This document shows, one piece after another, positions 57,328 to 64,000 of a stretch of 64,000 nucleotides of DNA. The notes under the pieces were generated by a model, which saw nothing but the letters and a program-made list of their open reading frames with translations, made no database searches and was not told the origin of the DNA. This DNA is from Nitrosospira briensis C-128 (GTDB lineage Bacteria > Pseudomonadota > Gammaproteobacteria > Burkholderiales > Nitrosomonadaceae): NCBI RefSeq assembly GCF_000619905.2, contig NZ_CP012371.1, positions 2,666,001 to 2,730,000 on the forward strand, given 5' to 3'. The position numbers and the translations under genes are program-made. The stretch's first letter is position 1. Each line of letters opens with the position of its first letter.

Positions 57328-57648
57328 ATGAGCGCGTCCGAGCAAACCACGCTAATCGAATACCCTTGTGATTTTCCCATTAAAATCATAGGGCGCGTCG
57401 GGTCTTTGCCGGGTTCCCTATCCGGCGCGGCATCGCTGGAACATGGCCGGCAGGAGTTTACTCAGGCAGTACTGATGATCGTAAAATGCCACGCGCCCGA
57501 TTATGATGAGGCGAATCTGGAGGTCAGGATCAGCAAGAAAAATACCTATCTGAGCCTCACCTGCACGATACGTGCCGTTTCCCGCGAACAACTGGATGCG
57601 CTATATCGGGAACTGTGCGATCATCCGTCGGTATTAATGGTACTTTAA
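57328..57648 (+). CDS. ybeD: YbeD/DUF493 family protein
   Basis: A 106-residue protein: 'TLIEYPCDFPIKIIGRVGS...FTQAVLMIVKCHAPDYDEANLEVRISKKNTYLSLTCTIRAVSREQLDALYRELCDHPSVLMVL' is the DUF493 (YbeD) fold, a small alpha/beta regulator-like domain. In many proteobacteria it lies beside lipB-lipA, as here, within the lipoate cluster. No catalytic residues. Confidence 0.88.
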   Translation: MSASEQTTLIEYPCDFPIKIIGRVGSLPGSLSGAASLEHGRQEFTQAVLMIVKCHAPDYDEANLEVRISKKNTYLSLTCTIRAVSREQLDALYRELCDHPSVLMVL

Positions 57649-57689
57649 CGAGGCCGCGCGTTCTGGAAACCCCGAATACTTTTTCGAGC

Positions 57690-58364
57690 ATGCTTCCCCC
57701 ACGGCTTGAACCGGGAAGCTCAAACATTAAAATCAGATATGCCGGCCTGACGGATTACCTTTCCACCTGGCAAGCGATGAAGGACTTTACCGGTTCTCGC
57801 ACGAAAAATACGCCTGATGAAATCTGGTTGCTGCAACACCCGCCGATTTACACTCAGGGTGTGGCAGGTAAGCCGGAACACCTGCTGCATAACGACGGTA
57901 TTCTCGTCATTCGGACAGATCGCGGCGGCCAGATCACCTACCATGGTCCTGGTCAAATTGTCGCCTACCTGCTGCTGGATATGCGTCGCCTCAAACTTGG
58001 CGTGCGCGAACTGGTCAGGAAAATCGAAAGTGCGGTGGTGGACTTGCTATGGGACTATCGCATAGACGCAGTAGGGTGCGCGGATGCGCCCGGCGTGTAT
58101 GTGGATGGCGCAAAAATCGCAGCGTTGGGGCTGAAAATAAAAAATGGTTGTTGTTATCACGGACTATCTCTCAACGTCGACATGGACCTGGTTCCATTTG
58201 CGGCGATCAATCCGTGCGGTTATTCGGGATTACGGGTAACTCAAACCAGAGACCTTGGCGTAACCGATGGATTGGAAATCCTGTGCGGGAAGCTCGCCGA
58301 AAAATTACAGGCCAGACTCGCAGGGATGGAGAATTCGATATTTCAGGCACAAGCCAATGCGTGA
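57690..58364 (+). CDS. lipB: octanoyl-[acyl carrier protein]:protein N-octanoyltransferase
   Basis: I used ATG at 57690 (MLPPRLEPGSSNIKIRYAG); further upstream codons overlap ybeD. The 224-residue enzyme moves octanoate from ACP to lipoyl domains. Motifs: 'DEIWLLQHPPIYTQGVAGKPEH', 'RTDRGGQITYHGPGQIVAYLLLDMRR', 'PGVYVDGAKIAALGLKI' (catalytic Lys) and 'AAINPCGYSGLRVTQ' (catalytic Cys). Co-directional with lipA downstream. Confidence 0.92.
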   Translation: MLPPRLEPGSSNIKIRYAGLTDYLSTWQAMKDFTGSRTKNTPDEIWLLQHPPIYTQGVAGKPEHLLHNDGILVIRTDRGGQITYHGPGQIVAYLLLDMRRLKLGVRELVRKIESAVVDLLWDYRIDAVGCADAPGVYVDGAKIAALGLKIKNGCCYHGLSLNVDMDLVPFAAINPCGYSGLRVTQTRDLGVTDGLEILCGKLAEKLQARLAGMENSIFQAQANA

Positions 58365-58526
58365 CGATAGATGCGGAAAATGTTCGTGCAGCATTTGATT
58401 ACACGCAAGAAAGTAATTGATAGCGCCGGAATCCGGAGGCGGAACGCATATCGGAAACCTGCAGTGGATATCCGCCGGATGTGCGTTTTTTATATACCCC
58501 ACCAAGAGGAATAATTCGTTTTACCC

Positions 58527-59471
58527 ATGACAACCGAAACTCGCCAGAAAGGTGCGGCCAAGACCGCGCGTAATCCCGTCAAAATTCTGCCGCAATCCGC
58601 CGACGAGGTGTTGCGTAAACCCTCATGGATACGGGTACGTTCGTCCAATAGTCAGGAGTTCTACGAGGTTAAACGTATCCTGCGGGAACAGAAACTGCAT
58701 ACCGTATGCGAAGAAGCTTCCTGCCCCAACATCGGCGAGTGTTTCGGCAAAGGCACTGCGACATTCATGATCCTGGGTGACCTCTGTACTCGCCGTTGCC
58801 CGTTCTGCGATGTGGCGCACGGTAAGCCGCTGGCACCGGATGCGCAGGAGCCTCTACACCTGGCGCAATCCATCGCCGCCATGAAGCTGAAATACGTCGT
58901 CATCACCAGCGTCGATCGCGATGATCTGCGTGATGGTGGCGCTCAGCATTTTGTAGATTGCATACGTGAGGTCAGGGCCCATTCGCCGCGGACAAAAATA
59001 GAAATCCTCGTACCGGACTTTCGCGGTCGGTTGGAAGTTGCCCTGGAAAAATTGTTTGCCTGTCCTCCGGACGTGTTGAATCATAATCTGGAAACTGTTC
59101 CGCGGCTCTATCGGCAGTGCCGCCCGGGCGCCGATTACGCACATTCGCTCAAATTACTGAAAGACTTCAAGGTGAATTTTCCGGATATTCCGACAAAATC
59201 CGGCTTGATGCTGGGTTTGGGGGAAACCGACGACGAGATTCTTGAGGTAATGCGCAATTTACGCGAACACGATGTCGAGATGCTCACCATCGGCCAATAT
59301 CTGCAACCCAGCATTGGACATTTACCTGTATTACGCTACGTGCCGCCGGAAGGATTCAAGGAATTGGAACGCGCCGCCCTTGAAATGGGTTTCAGCAATG
59401 CGGCGTGCGGCCCCATGGTACGCTCCAGCTACCATGCCGACCAGCAGGCGCATGAAGCCGGTATCCGATAA
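58527..59471 (+). CDS. lipA: lipoyl synthase
   Basis: A 314-residue radical SAM enzyme inserting sulfur into octanoyl groups. It has both iron-sulfur motifs: CxxxxCxxxxxC in '[12 protein letters not shown]' and the radical-SAM CxxxCxxC in 'CTRRCPFC'. '[18 protein letters not shown]', 'LVPDFRG', '[14 protein letters not shown]' and the C-terminal '[12 protein letters not shown]' also match. Works with LipB just upstream. Confidence 0.95.
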   Translation: MTTETRQKGAAKTARNPVKILPQSADEVLRKPSWIRVRSSNSQEFYEVKRILREQKLHTVCEEASCPNIGECFGKGTATFMILGDLCTRRCPFCDVAHGKPLAPDAQEPLHLAQSIAAMKLKYVVITSVDRDDLRDGGAQHFVDCIREVRAHSPRTKIEILVPDFRGRLEVALEKLFACPPDVLNHNLETVPRLYRQCRPGADYAHSLKLLKDFKVNFPDIPTKSGLMLGLGETDDEILEVMRNLREHDVEMLTIGQYLQPSIGHLPVLRYVPPEGFKELERAALEMGFSNAACGPMVRSSYHADQQAHEAGIR

Positions 59472-59569
59472 CCGATAACCGATAATCGATAATTCCACGG
59501 TGTTTTTTTGTAAACGACCAGGATACTTTACGGCCAGCAAGTAGCGCGCACCCAACAGGAGTTGCCCAA

Positions 59570-60250
59570 ATGCGTACCATCACTGTATTTATTATCTGGC
59601 TTGTCGTTTTTATTCCCGCCTGTGCTACGGGAAGCGGTCCCGTTTCCGATGAAGATACGACGGGTGCGCTGAAGCAAGCACTCACTCAGGGTGCGGATGT
59701 GGCAGTGGACAAGCTCGGGGTAGCGGATGGGTTTCTCAATAACCCCAAGGTTAAAATACCGCTGCCCGGGGCGCTGCAGAAAGTGGAGGGCATCATGCGC
59801 ACTCTGGGCATGAGTAAATATGCCGACGGCTTGATCGTGACAATGAATCATGCGGCGGAGACAGCAGCAGCCGAAGCCAGGCCGCTGCTGATGGACGCGG
59901 TGCAAAAGATGTCCGTGAAAGATGCCAGAGCCATATTGACTGGTGGCGACGACGCGGCAACACAGTATTTTCGTACAACGACTTCAGACGCGTTGTCTCA
60001 AAAATTTTTGCCGATCGTAAAAAATGCAACGGATCAGGTAGGATTGATCAAGAAATACAATGAATTCGCGGGAAAGGGCGCGAAATTGGGTTTGATTGGG
60101 GAAAAGGACGCGAATATTGAAAACTACGTTACACAAAAAACGCTGGACGGGCTCTATCTGATGATGGCCGAGGAGGAACGCGCCATCCGCAACGACCCGA
60201 TGGGCCAGGGCAGTAAGTTACTCCAGCGAGTGTTTGGGTCGCTGAAATAA
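59570..60250 (+). CDS. DUF4197 lipoprotein
   Basis: A 226-residue protein with a lipoprotein-like signal (MRTITVFIIWLVVFIPAC, lipobox PAC). The mature region 'GALKQALTQGADVAVDKLG...FLNNPKVKIPLPGALQKVEGIMRTLGMSKYADGLIVTMNHAAETAAAEARPLLMDAVQKMSVKDARAILTGGDDAATQYFRTTTSDALSQKFLPIV' is the DUF4197 family, helical periplasmic proteins of unknown role. AGGAGTTG precedes the start. Confidence 0.88.
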   Translation: MRTITVFIIWLVVFIPACATGSGPVSDEDTTGALKQALTQGADVAVDKLGVADGFLNNPKVKIPLPGALQKVEGIMRTLGMSKYADGLIVTMNHAAETAAAEARPLLMDAVQKMSVKDARAILTGGDDAATQYFRTTTSDALSQKFLPIVKNATDQVGLIKKYNEFAGKGAKLGLIGEKDANIENYVTQKTLDGLYLMMAEEERAIRNDPMGQGSKLLQRVFGSLK

Positions 60251-60336
60251 TTCAGCCTTGTAGAAGATTACCGAAAATTATTTTAAAAAAATCTTCTGCG
60301 TTTCAAATCCGCCAAGCTTTTTCGACGTCCAGGTTT

Positions 60337-60978
60337 TCAGGACGTCACGATATTCTTTTCCTCCGGCAGTTCCTTGACAAGCCAGCCAAGTAGATCCCCG
60401 ATCAGCTTATCGCTCGCTTCCGTTAACGCCCGCACTGCGCCTGCGGCATTGAGTGTGAGTGCCACCTGCTCGATATGGAAACTACGTTGCGCCGCCAGCG
60501 AACGCGTATCACGGTTGATGAGGCTGGCGCGCAATTTTACCACCGCCCGGCTTTGGTCGGCGGTGTCGAATACCTGGGTAAATTCTTCGAGTTCCACGCG
60601 CAAAATATAATCCGTCTGCACGTTATCGGCGGTGCTCATCACTCCGCCATCGCTGATCCCGGCAATTCGACTCCTGATCCACTGGGTGAGCAATGTTGCG
60701 GGAGGGGAAGCCCAACGGTTGCTGGCGTAGACATAAGCTTGCGCTGGATCATGATATGCCAGACGATAATGAATCGCTGTGCTGTCCAGCCAGGCTGGCG
60801 CTGCCGCTTCCGCCACCAGCAGACTTGCCTGTAGCCGTACATTGCTCGATGCGTCGGCATTATTGGCTGGAATCGTAAACTGTTGCAAGCCGAAATCATA
60901 TATCGCCGTGGGTGCTTGCGTCCGAGGTGCGACGCATCCGGTGAGCGTTACTATTGCCAGAACCAGGATTTTTTTCAT
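60337..60978 (-). CDS. ABC-type transport auxiliary lipoprotein of the Mla-type operon
   Basis: From ATG at 60978, one base after the MCE gene's stop, 213 residues with signal MKKILVLAIVTLTGC (lipobox LTGC). The mature domain 'YDFGLQQF...VRLQASLLVAEAAAPAWLDSTAIHYRLAYHDPAQAYVYASNRWASPPATLLTQWIRSRI' is the PqiC/auxiliary lipoprotein fold. It is the last gene of the mlaEFD operon and probably joins the periplasmic lipid pathway. Confidence 0.87.
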   Translation of the reverse strand: MKKILVLAIVTLTGCVAPRTQAPTAIYDFGLQQFTIPANNADASSNVRLQASLLVAEAAAPAWLDSTAIHYRLAYHDPAQAYVYASNRWASPPATLLTQWIRSRIAGISDGGVMSTADNVQTDYILRVELEEFTQVFDTADQSRAVVKLRASLINRDTRSLAAQRSFHIEQVALTLNAAGAVRALTEASDKLIGDLLGWLVKELPEEKNIVTS

Positions 60979-60979
60979 T

Positions 60980-61885
60980 TTAATTTCCCCCAGGAGATAC
61001 GAAACCATCTTCTCCCGGACCGGGAGGTGGCGGCGATCTGCCAAACAGAAGACTCCCGGGTTGCTCTTCCAGTTGCAGAAGAACGCGATCCACGTTGCGG
61101 GAGTTACGCGTGATTCCTTCAGCCACGCCATGCAGTTTATGCATGGTGCCGGTAAGCTCGCCGGCCGTTTGAGAAAGGCTGTCGATAGCCCCCCCCTGCT
61201 GATTCAATTTGGTTGTGATCTGGTTAAGCCCGATTACCAGTTGGTCAGTATGATTCAGTACGGAGCTTGCATCGGCGGCCAACCCCGGCAATTTCCTGAC
61301 TCCGGGTTCCAGTTGCGTGATGAGGTGGCGCATCTGGCCGGTCGCCCCCTCTGTATTTTCCAGTATGCGTGTAAACCGCGCCCGGTTCTGATCGTCAAAA
61401 ACGAGATTCAGACGCTCTACCAGCCCGTTGGCATTGCTGAGCAGACGTTGCGCGGAAGTGGTTATGCTATCCAGCTCGGAGGGGCGAAAGGGAATCTGTG
61501 CCAGATTGTCCGAATCGGTTTTCAGCCTCTCCGCTTCGCCGCCTTCGTCATTCAATTGCACAAACGCAAGGCCTGTCAGTCCCTGATAGCCAAGCTGCGC
61601 GTATGCGTTTTTGGTCAGCGGGAGATCCTTGTCCACGGCAATACGGATAAGAATGGTATGGGAATCTTTTGGGTCCAGACGGATATCCTCCACTTTGCCC
61701 ACAGTCAATCCACGGTAACGTACCGTTGCCTGGGAGTTGAGCCCGGTAATGGGAAACGCCGATACCAGCAAGTATTTATCACGCGTCAGTGTGTCGCCAC
61801 TTAACCACATGGCCACGGCGGCTATGGCTGCACCCAGAAAAATTACGAATAAACCCGCCACAAGGGCATGGGCACGGTTTTCCAT
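60980..61885 (-). CDS. MCE-family substrate-binding protein (MlaD-like)
   Basis: A 301-residue protein: one N-terminal transmembrane helix ('HALVAGLFVIFLGAAIAAVAMWL'), then the MCE domain (~40-115: 'YLLVSAFPITGLNSQATVRYRGLTVGKVEDIRLDP...LPLTKNAYAQLGYQGLTGLAFVQL'). A helical C-terminal region and a Pro/Gly-rich tail follow. It carries lipid between membranes. The gene is in the order permease-ATPase-MCE-lipoprotein. Confidence 0.9.
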   Translation of the reverse strand: MENRAHALVAGLFVIFLGAAIAAVAMWLSGDTLTRDKYLLVSAFPITGLNSQATVRYRGLTVGKVEDIRLDPKDSHTILIRIAVDKDLPLTKNAYAQLGYQGLTGLAFVQLNDEGGEAERLKTDSDNLAQIPFRPSELDSITTSAQRLLSNANGLVERLNLVFDDQNRARFTRILENTEGATGQMRHLITQLEPGVRKLPGLAADASSVLNHTDQLVIGLNQITTKLNQQGGAIDSLSQTAGELTGTMHKLHGVAEGITRNSRNVDRVLLQLEEQPGSLLFGRSPPPPGPGEDGFVSPGGN

Positions 61886-61894
61886 AATAATCCC

Positions 61895-62680
61895 CTATAA
61901 ATTATTGCGATTATTTTCCAGTATCTTCTTGCCACGCTCACCGCAGAAAAATTTTGTAATAAATGGGTGTCTCGTATTGACTACTTCCCGAAGCGTTCCA
62001 AGCGCTACCATGCGCTGTTCATCCAGGGCCGCCACGCGGTCGGAAAGGGCAACCAGCGTTTCCACATCATGCGTTGCCATGACGATGGTCAGCGTCAATT
62101 CGGTACGCAACGTCTGGATCAGCTTGACGAAACCATCGCTCAGCTCAGGGTCAAGTCCCGCGGTAGGCTCGTCCAGAAACAGCAATTCGGGATCCAGTGC
62201 CATGGCCCGTGCCAGCGCGATGCGTTTGATCATGCCGCCGGAAAGCTCGGCAGGCATTCTGATCGCATGTTTTGTGTCGATTTCCACCATTTTAAGTTTG
62301 AGCATAACCAGGTTACGTATCATGTCCTCGTCAAGTGTCCGCAGCTCGCGCATGGGCAATGCAATATTGTCATATACCGATAATGCGCTGAATAAGGCGC
62401 CTTTCTGAAACAATACCCCGCAGCGGTTGCGCATATATTGCAGCTGTTCGTGCCGTCGACCATGCACGGGCTCGCCAAAAATCCTGACTGTACCTTGCGC
62501 GGGTGTTTCCAGGCCCAGCATCTGTCGTATCAAAGCGGTTTTGCCGCTGCCGGAGCCGCCAACCAGTGTAAGGACCTCGCCGCGACGTACGCACAGGTTA
62601 ATGTTTTCATGCACTACATGCGTGCCGAAACGGGTATACAGTCCTTCAACCGCGATAACGTAGTTTCCATTCGTCATCAA
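61895..62680 (-). CDS. ABC transporter ATPase (MlaF-like)
   Basis: 261 residues with Walker A 'LVGGSGSGKTALIR', 'LFQKGALFSALSVYDNIALPMRE', signature 'ELSGGMIKRIALARAMALDPELLFLDEPTAGLDP' and H-loop 'MATHDVETL'. Ends with a longer C-terminal part ('LREVVNTRHPFITKFFCGERGKK'). It energises the lipid transporter together with the MlaE-like permease, whose stop is 8 bases upstream. Confidence 0.92.
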   Translation of the reverse strand: MMTNGNYVIAVEGLYTRFGTHVVHENINLCVRRGEVLTLVGGSGSGKTALIRQMLGLETPAQGTVRIFGEPVHGRRHEQLQYMRNRCGVLFQKGALFSALSVYDNIALPMRELRTLDEDMIRNLVMLKLKMVEIDTKHAIRMPAELSGGMIKRIALARAMALDPELLFLDEPTAGLDPELSDGFVKLIQTLRTELTLTIVMATHDVETLVALSDRVAALDEQRMVALGTLREVVNTRHPFITKFFCGERGKKILENNRNNL

Positions 62681-62688
62681 TTATCGCC

Positions 62689-63825
62689 TTACCCTATTCC
62701 AACATTGGAAAAAACGACAGCAAAAATCGCATCGATAATAATAACAACGGTAATCGACGTGACGACTGAATTCGTCGTTCCTTCGCCGAGGCTTTCCGTA
62801 TTGGATTTGATTCTCAGGCCGAAATGACAGGAGATCAGCGCGATCGCCATGCCGCACACAACGCCTTTGCCCAGCCCCAGCCACAAATTGGCAATGGCCA
62901 CCACATCAGGAAGCTTGCTTAAGAAAAACTGATAGCCAAGCCCTAGCTGAATCTCGGCAGCCACCATTCCCCCTATCAAAGCGATGGCGCTCGTCCATAA
63001 CACTACGAGTGGCATCGCGATACCCAGTGCCATGACTTTGGGCAGCACCAGGCGCAGACTGTGAGGTATACCCATCACAGTCAGCGCATCAAGCTCCTCG
63101 GTAACCCTCATGACACCCAGTTGCGCGGTCATGGATGAACCGGAGCGTCCTGCGACCAATATTGCGGCCAGCACCGGGCCGAGCTCGCGAACGATGCTGA
63201 TGCCAAGAATATTGATGATGAATATGTCCGCGCCAAACATCTGCAATTGTTTGGAAGAAAGATAGCTCAGCACGATACCGATGAGAAATCCTACCAGCGC
63301 GGTGATACCCAACGCCTGGGCGCCGGTGCGATACAGGTTCGCGGATATTTCACGCCAGGGGATCCGTGCAGGATGGCGGGTGAGGTAAATCGCGTCCAGC
63401 AATAATCGGCCGGATAGAATGATGAGGCCGGTCAAATGCTCCCACAGCAGAAAAACTGCATTTCCGAGGACTGTGATCGGCCACAGTAAATCGCGCGGCA
63501 CAGGCGCGGGCGGGGCGGGTATTTTTTCCAGTCGATCAAAAAGTCTTTCATGCTCGCGCCGCAACCGCAAATGCCGAGGGCGTCGATTGCCCCAGGCTCG
63601 CCACAGCAGAACCGCACCTGCGTCATCCATTTGCCGGACTCCGGTGAGGTCCCAGCGTAGCTCCGGATCGGCTGCTTCATTGTCAAGTTCGGCGGATAGC
63701 GGCTGCAGCCATTTTCCAAGGGCCGTCAGAGTGCAGTTCCCCGTGAGCATTAAACGCGGCGCGCCATCCTCACCGGTTACGCGGCGCAATACTATCGATG
63801 AATTGCTGCCCTCATTCTCCGGCAT
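62689..63825 (-). CDS. MlaE-like permease with N-terminal STAS-like domain
   Basis: A 378-residue protein. Residues ~10-105 are a STAS-like domain ('APRLMLTGNCTLTALGKWLQPL', 'RWDLTGVRQMDDAGAVLLWRAWG'). The permease follows (~130-375): 'ILSGRLLLDAIYLTRHPARIPWREISANLYRTGAQALGITALVGFLIGIVLSY', 'FIINILGISIVRELGPVLAAILVAGRSGSSMTAQLGVMRVTEELDALTVMG', a conserved MlaE motif. In many bacteria STAS and permease are separate (MlaB, MlaE); here they are one protein. Confidence 0.9.
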   Translation of the reverse strand: MPENEGSNSSIVLRRVTGEDGAPRLMLTGNCTLTALGKWLQPLSAELDNEAADPELRWDLTGVRQMDDAGAVLLWRAWGNRRPRHLRLRREHERLFDRLEKIPAPPAPVPRDLLWPITVLGNAVFLLWEHLTGLIILSGRLLLDAIYLTRHPARIPWREISANLYRTGAQALGITALVGFLIGIVLSYLSSKQLQMFGADIFIINILGISIVRELGPVLAAILVAGRSGSSMTAQLGVMRVTEELDALTVMGIPHSLRLVLPKVMALGIAMPLVVLWTSAIALIGGMVAAEIQLGLGYQFFLSKLPDVVAIANLWLGLGKGVVCGMAIALISCHFGLRIKSNTESLGEGTTNSVVTSITVVIIIDAIFAVVFSNVGIG

Positions 63826-63933
63826 GGTGACTGTCCTTGGACAATGCTAATGATAGAATATCGGGCTTGCGCAGCCCTGCTTATTGTTTTCTATTCTAGC
63901 CCTTTGTAAAAGCAAAGCGAATCGTTCGTCTGC

Positions 63934-64000
63934 ATGAATCCGTTATCTGAACTGTGCGGAACTGTGCGAGTTAGCGTCAGTAAAATATTCGAGGTTTTCA
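63934..64000 (+). CDS. start of an unidentified gene at the window edge
   Basis: A frame starting with ATG at 63934 (MNPLSELCGTVRVSVSKIFEVF) runs rightward off the window, divergent from the mla operon. Too short to identify; no ribosome site of note upstream. Confidence 0.3.
   Translation, partial: MNPLSELCGTVRVSVSKIFEVF

Noticed and set aside
60779-61804. 341-codon plus-strand frame over the MCE gene
   Set aside because: Antisense to the MCE and lipoprotein genes, both of which have clear domains and operon context.

Overview
The window looks like a chromosomal segment of an ammonia-oxidising betaproteobacterium, most likely Nitrosospira or a close relative. This is inferred from a stand-alone copper nitrite reductase (NirK) and a betaproteobacterial housekeeping set (sucCD, lipBA, a D-amino-acid transaminase, an Mla-type lipid ABC operon). 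No marker here fixes the species.

1-27,705 is the right-hand part of a temperate, lambda-like siphophage prophage. Its left end lies outside the window. Late genes run leftward: receptor-binding fibre, gpZ, terminase, head-tail connector, portal, protease-capsid fusion, tail tube, tail assembly chaperones with a probable -1 frameshift, tape measure. The fibre genes unusually lie upstream of the terminase. The early leftward unit is cro - CII/CP76 - primase/helicase, followed by a striking origin candidate: six GTTACG and six CGTAAC hexamers around an AT-rich core. Rightward from the immunity region are the repressor, a lipoprotein moron, hicAB (leftward) and a second repressor-controlled operon. 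That operon carries a ParB-like protein, a dNMP kinase, small proteins, a DUF4224 protein and an integrase. The prophage ends at the 3' part of a CAU-anticodon tRNA gene (attachment site). A 16-bp perfect palindrome occurs three times in the prophage only, once inside the parB-like gene.

27.7-46 kb is a decayed accessory island. It has three reading frames broken by single in-frame TAG codons (DUF4385, an unknown protein, a tyrosine recombinase), RAYT and IS1380 remnants, and nested IS3 elements. Two related copies of another IS3-type element flank a five-gene leftward cluster: unknown protein - DUF4407 membrane protein - ECF sigma factor - single-span membrane protein (anti-sigma-like) - exported TPR-CHAT protease of 1185 residues. 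This cluster is the best candidate for an undescribed system. A secreted M48 peptidase with a small exported partner sits to the left.

46-64 kb is core chromosome. It holds a HAF-repeat lipoprotein, NirK with an extra N-terminal cupredoxin domain, a PP2C phosphatase, sucCD, a CobD/AmpE-like membrane protein, a HerA-like ATPase (DUF853), a PBP5-type carboxypeptidase, the D-amino-acid transaminase, YbeD, LipB, LipA, a DUF4197 lipoprotein and the mlaEFD-plus-lipoprotein operon. Two copies of a ~160-bp MITE-like element lie here, one directly after sucD and one supplying the last codons and stop of the transaminase gene.
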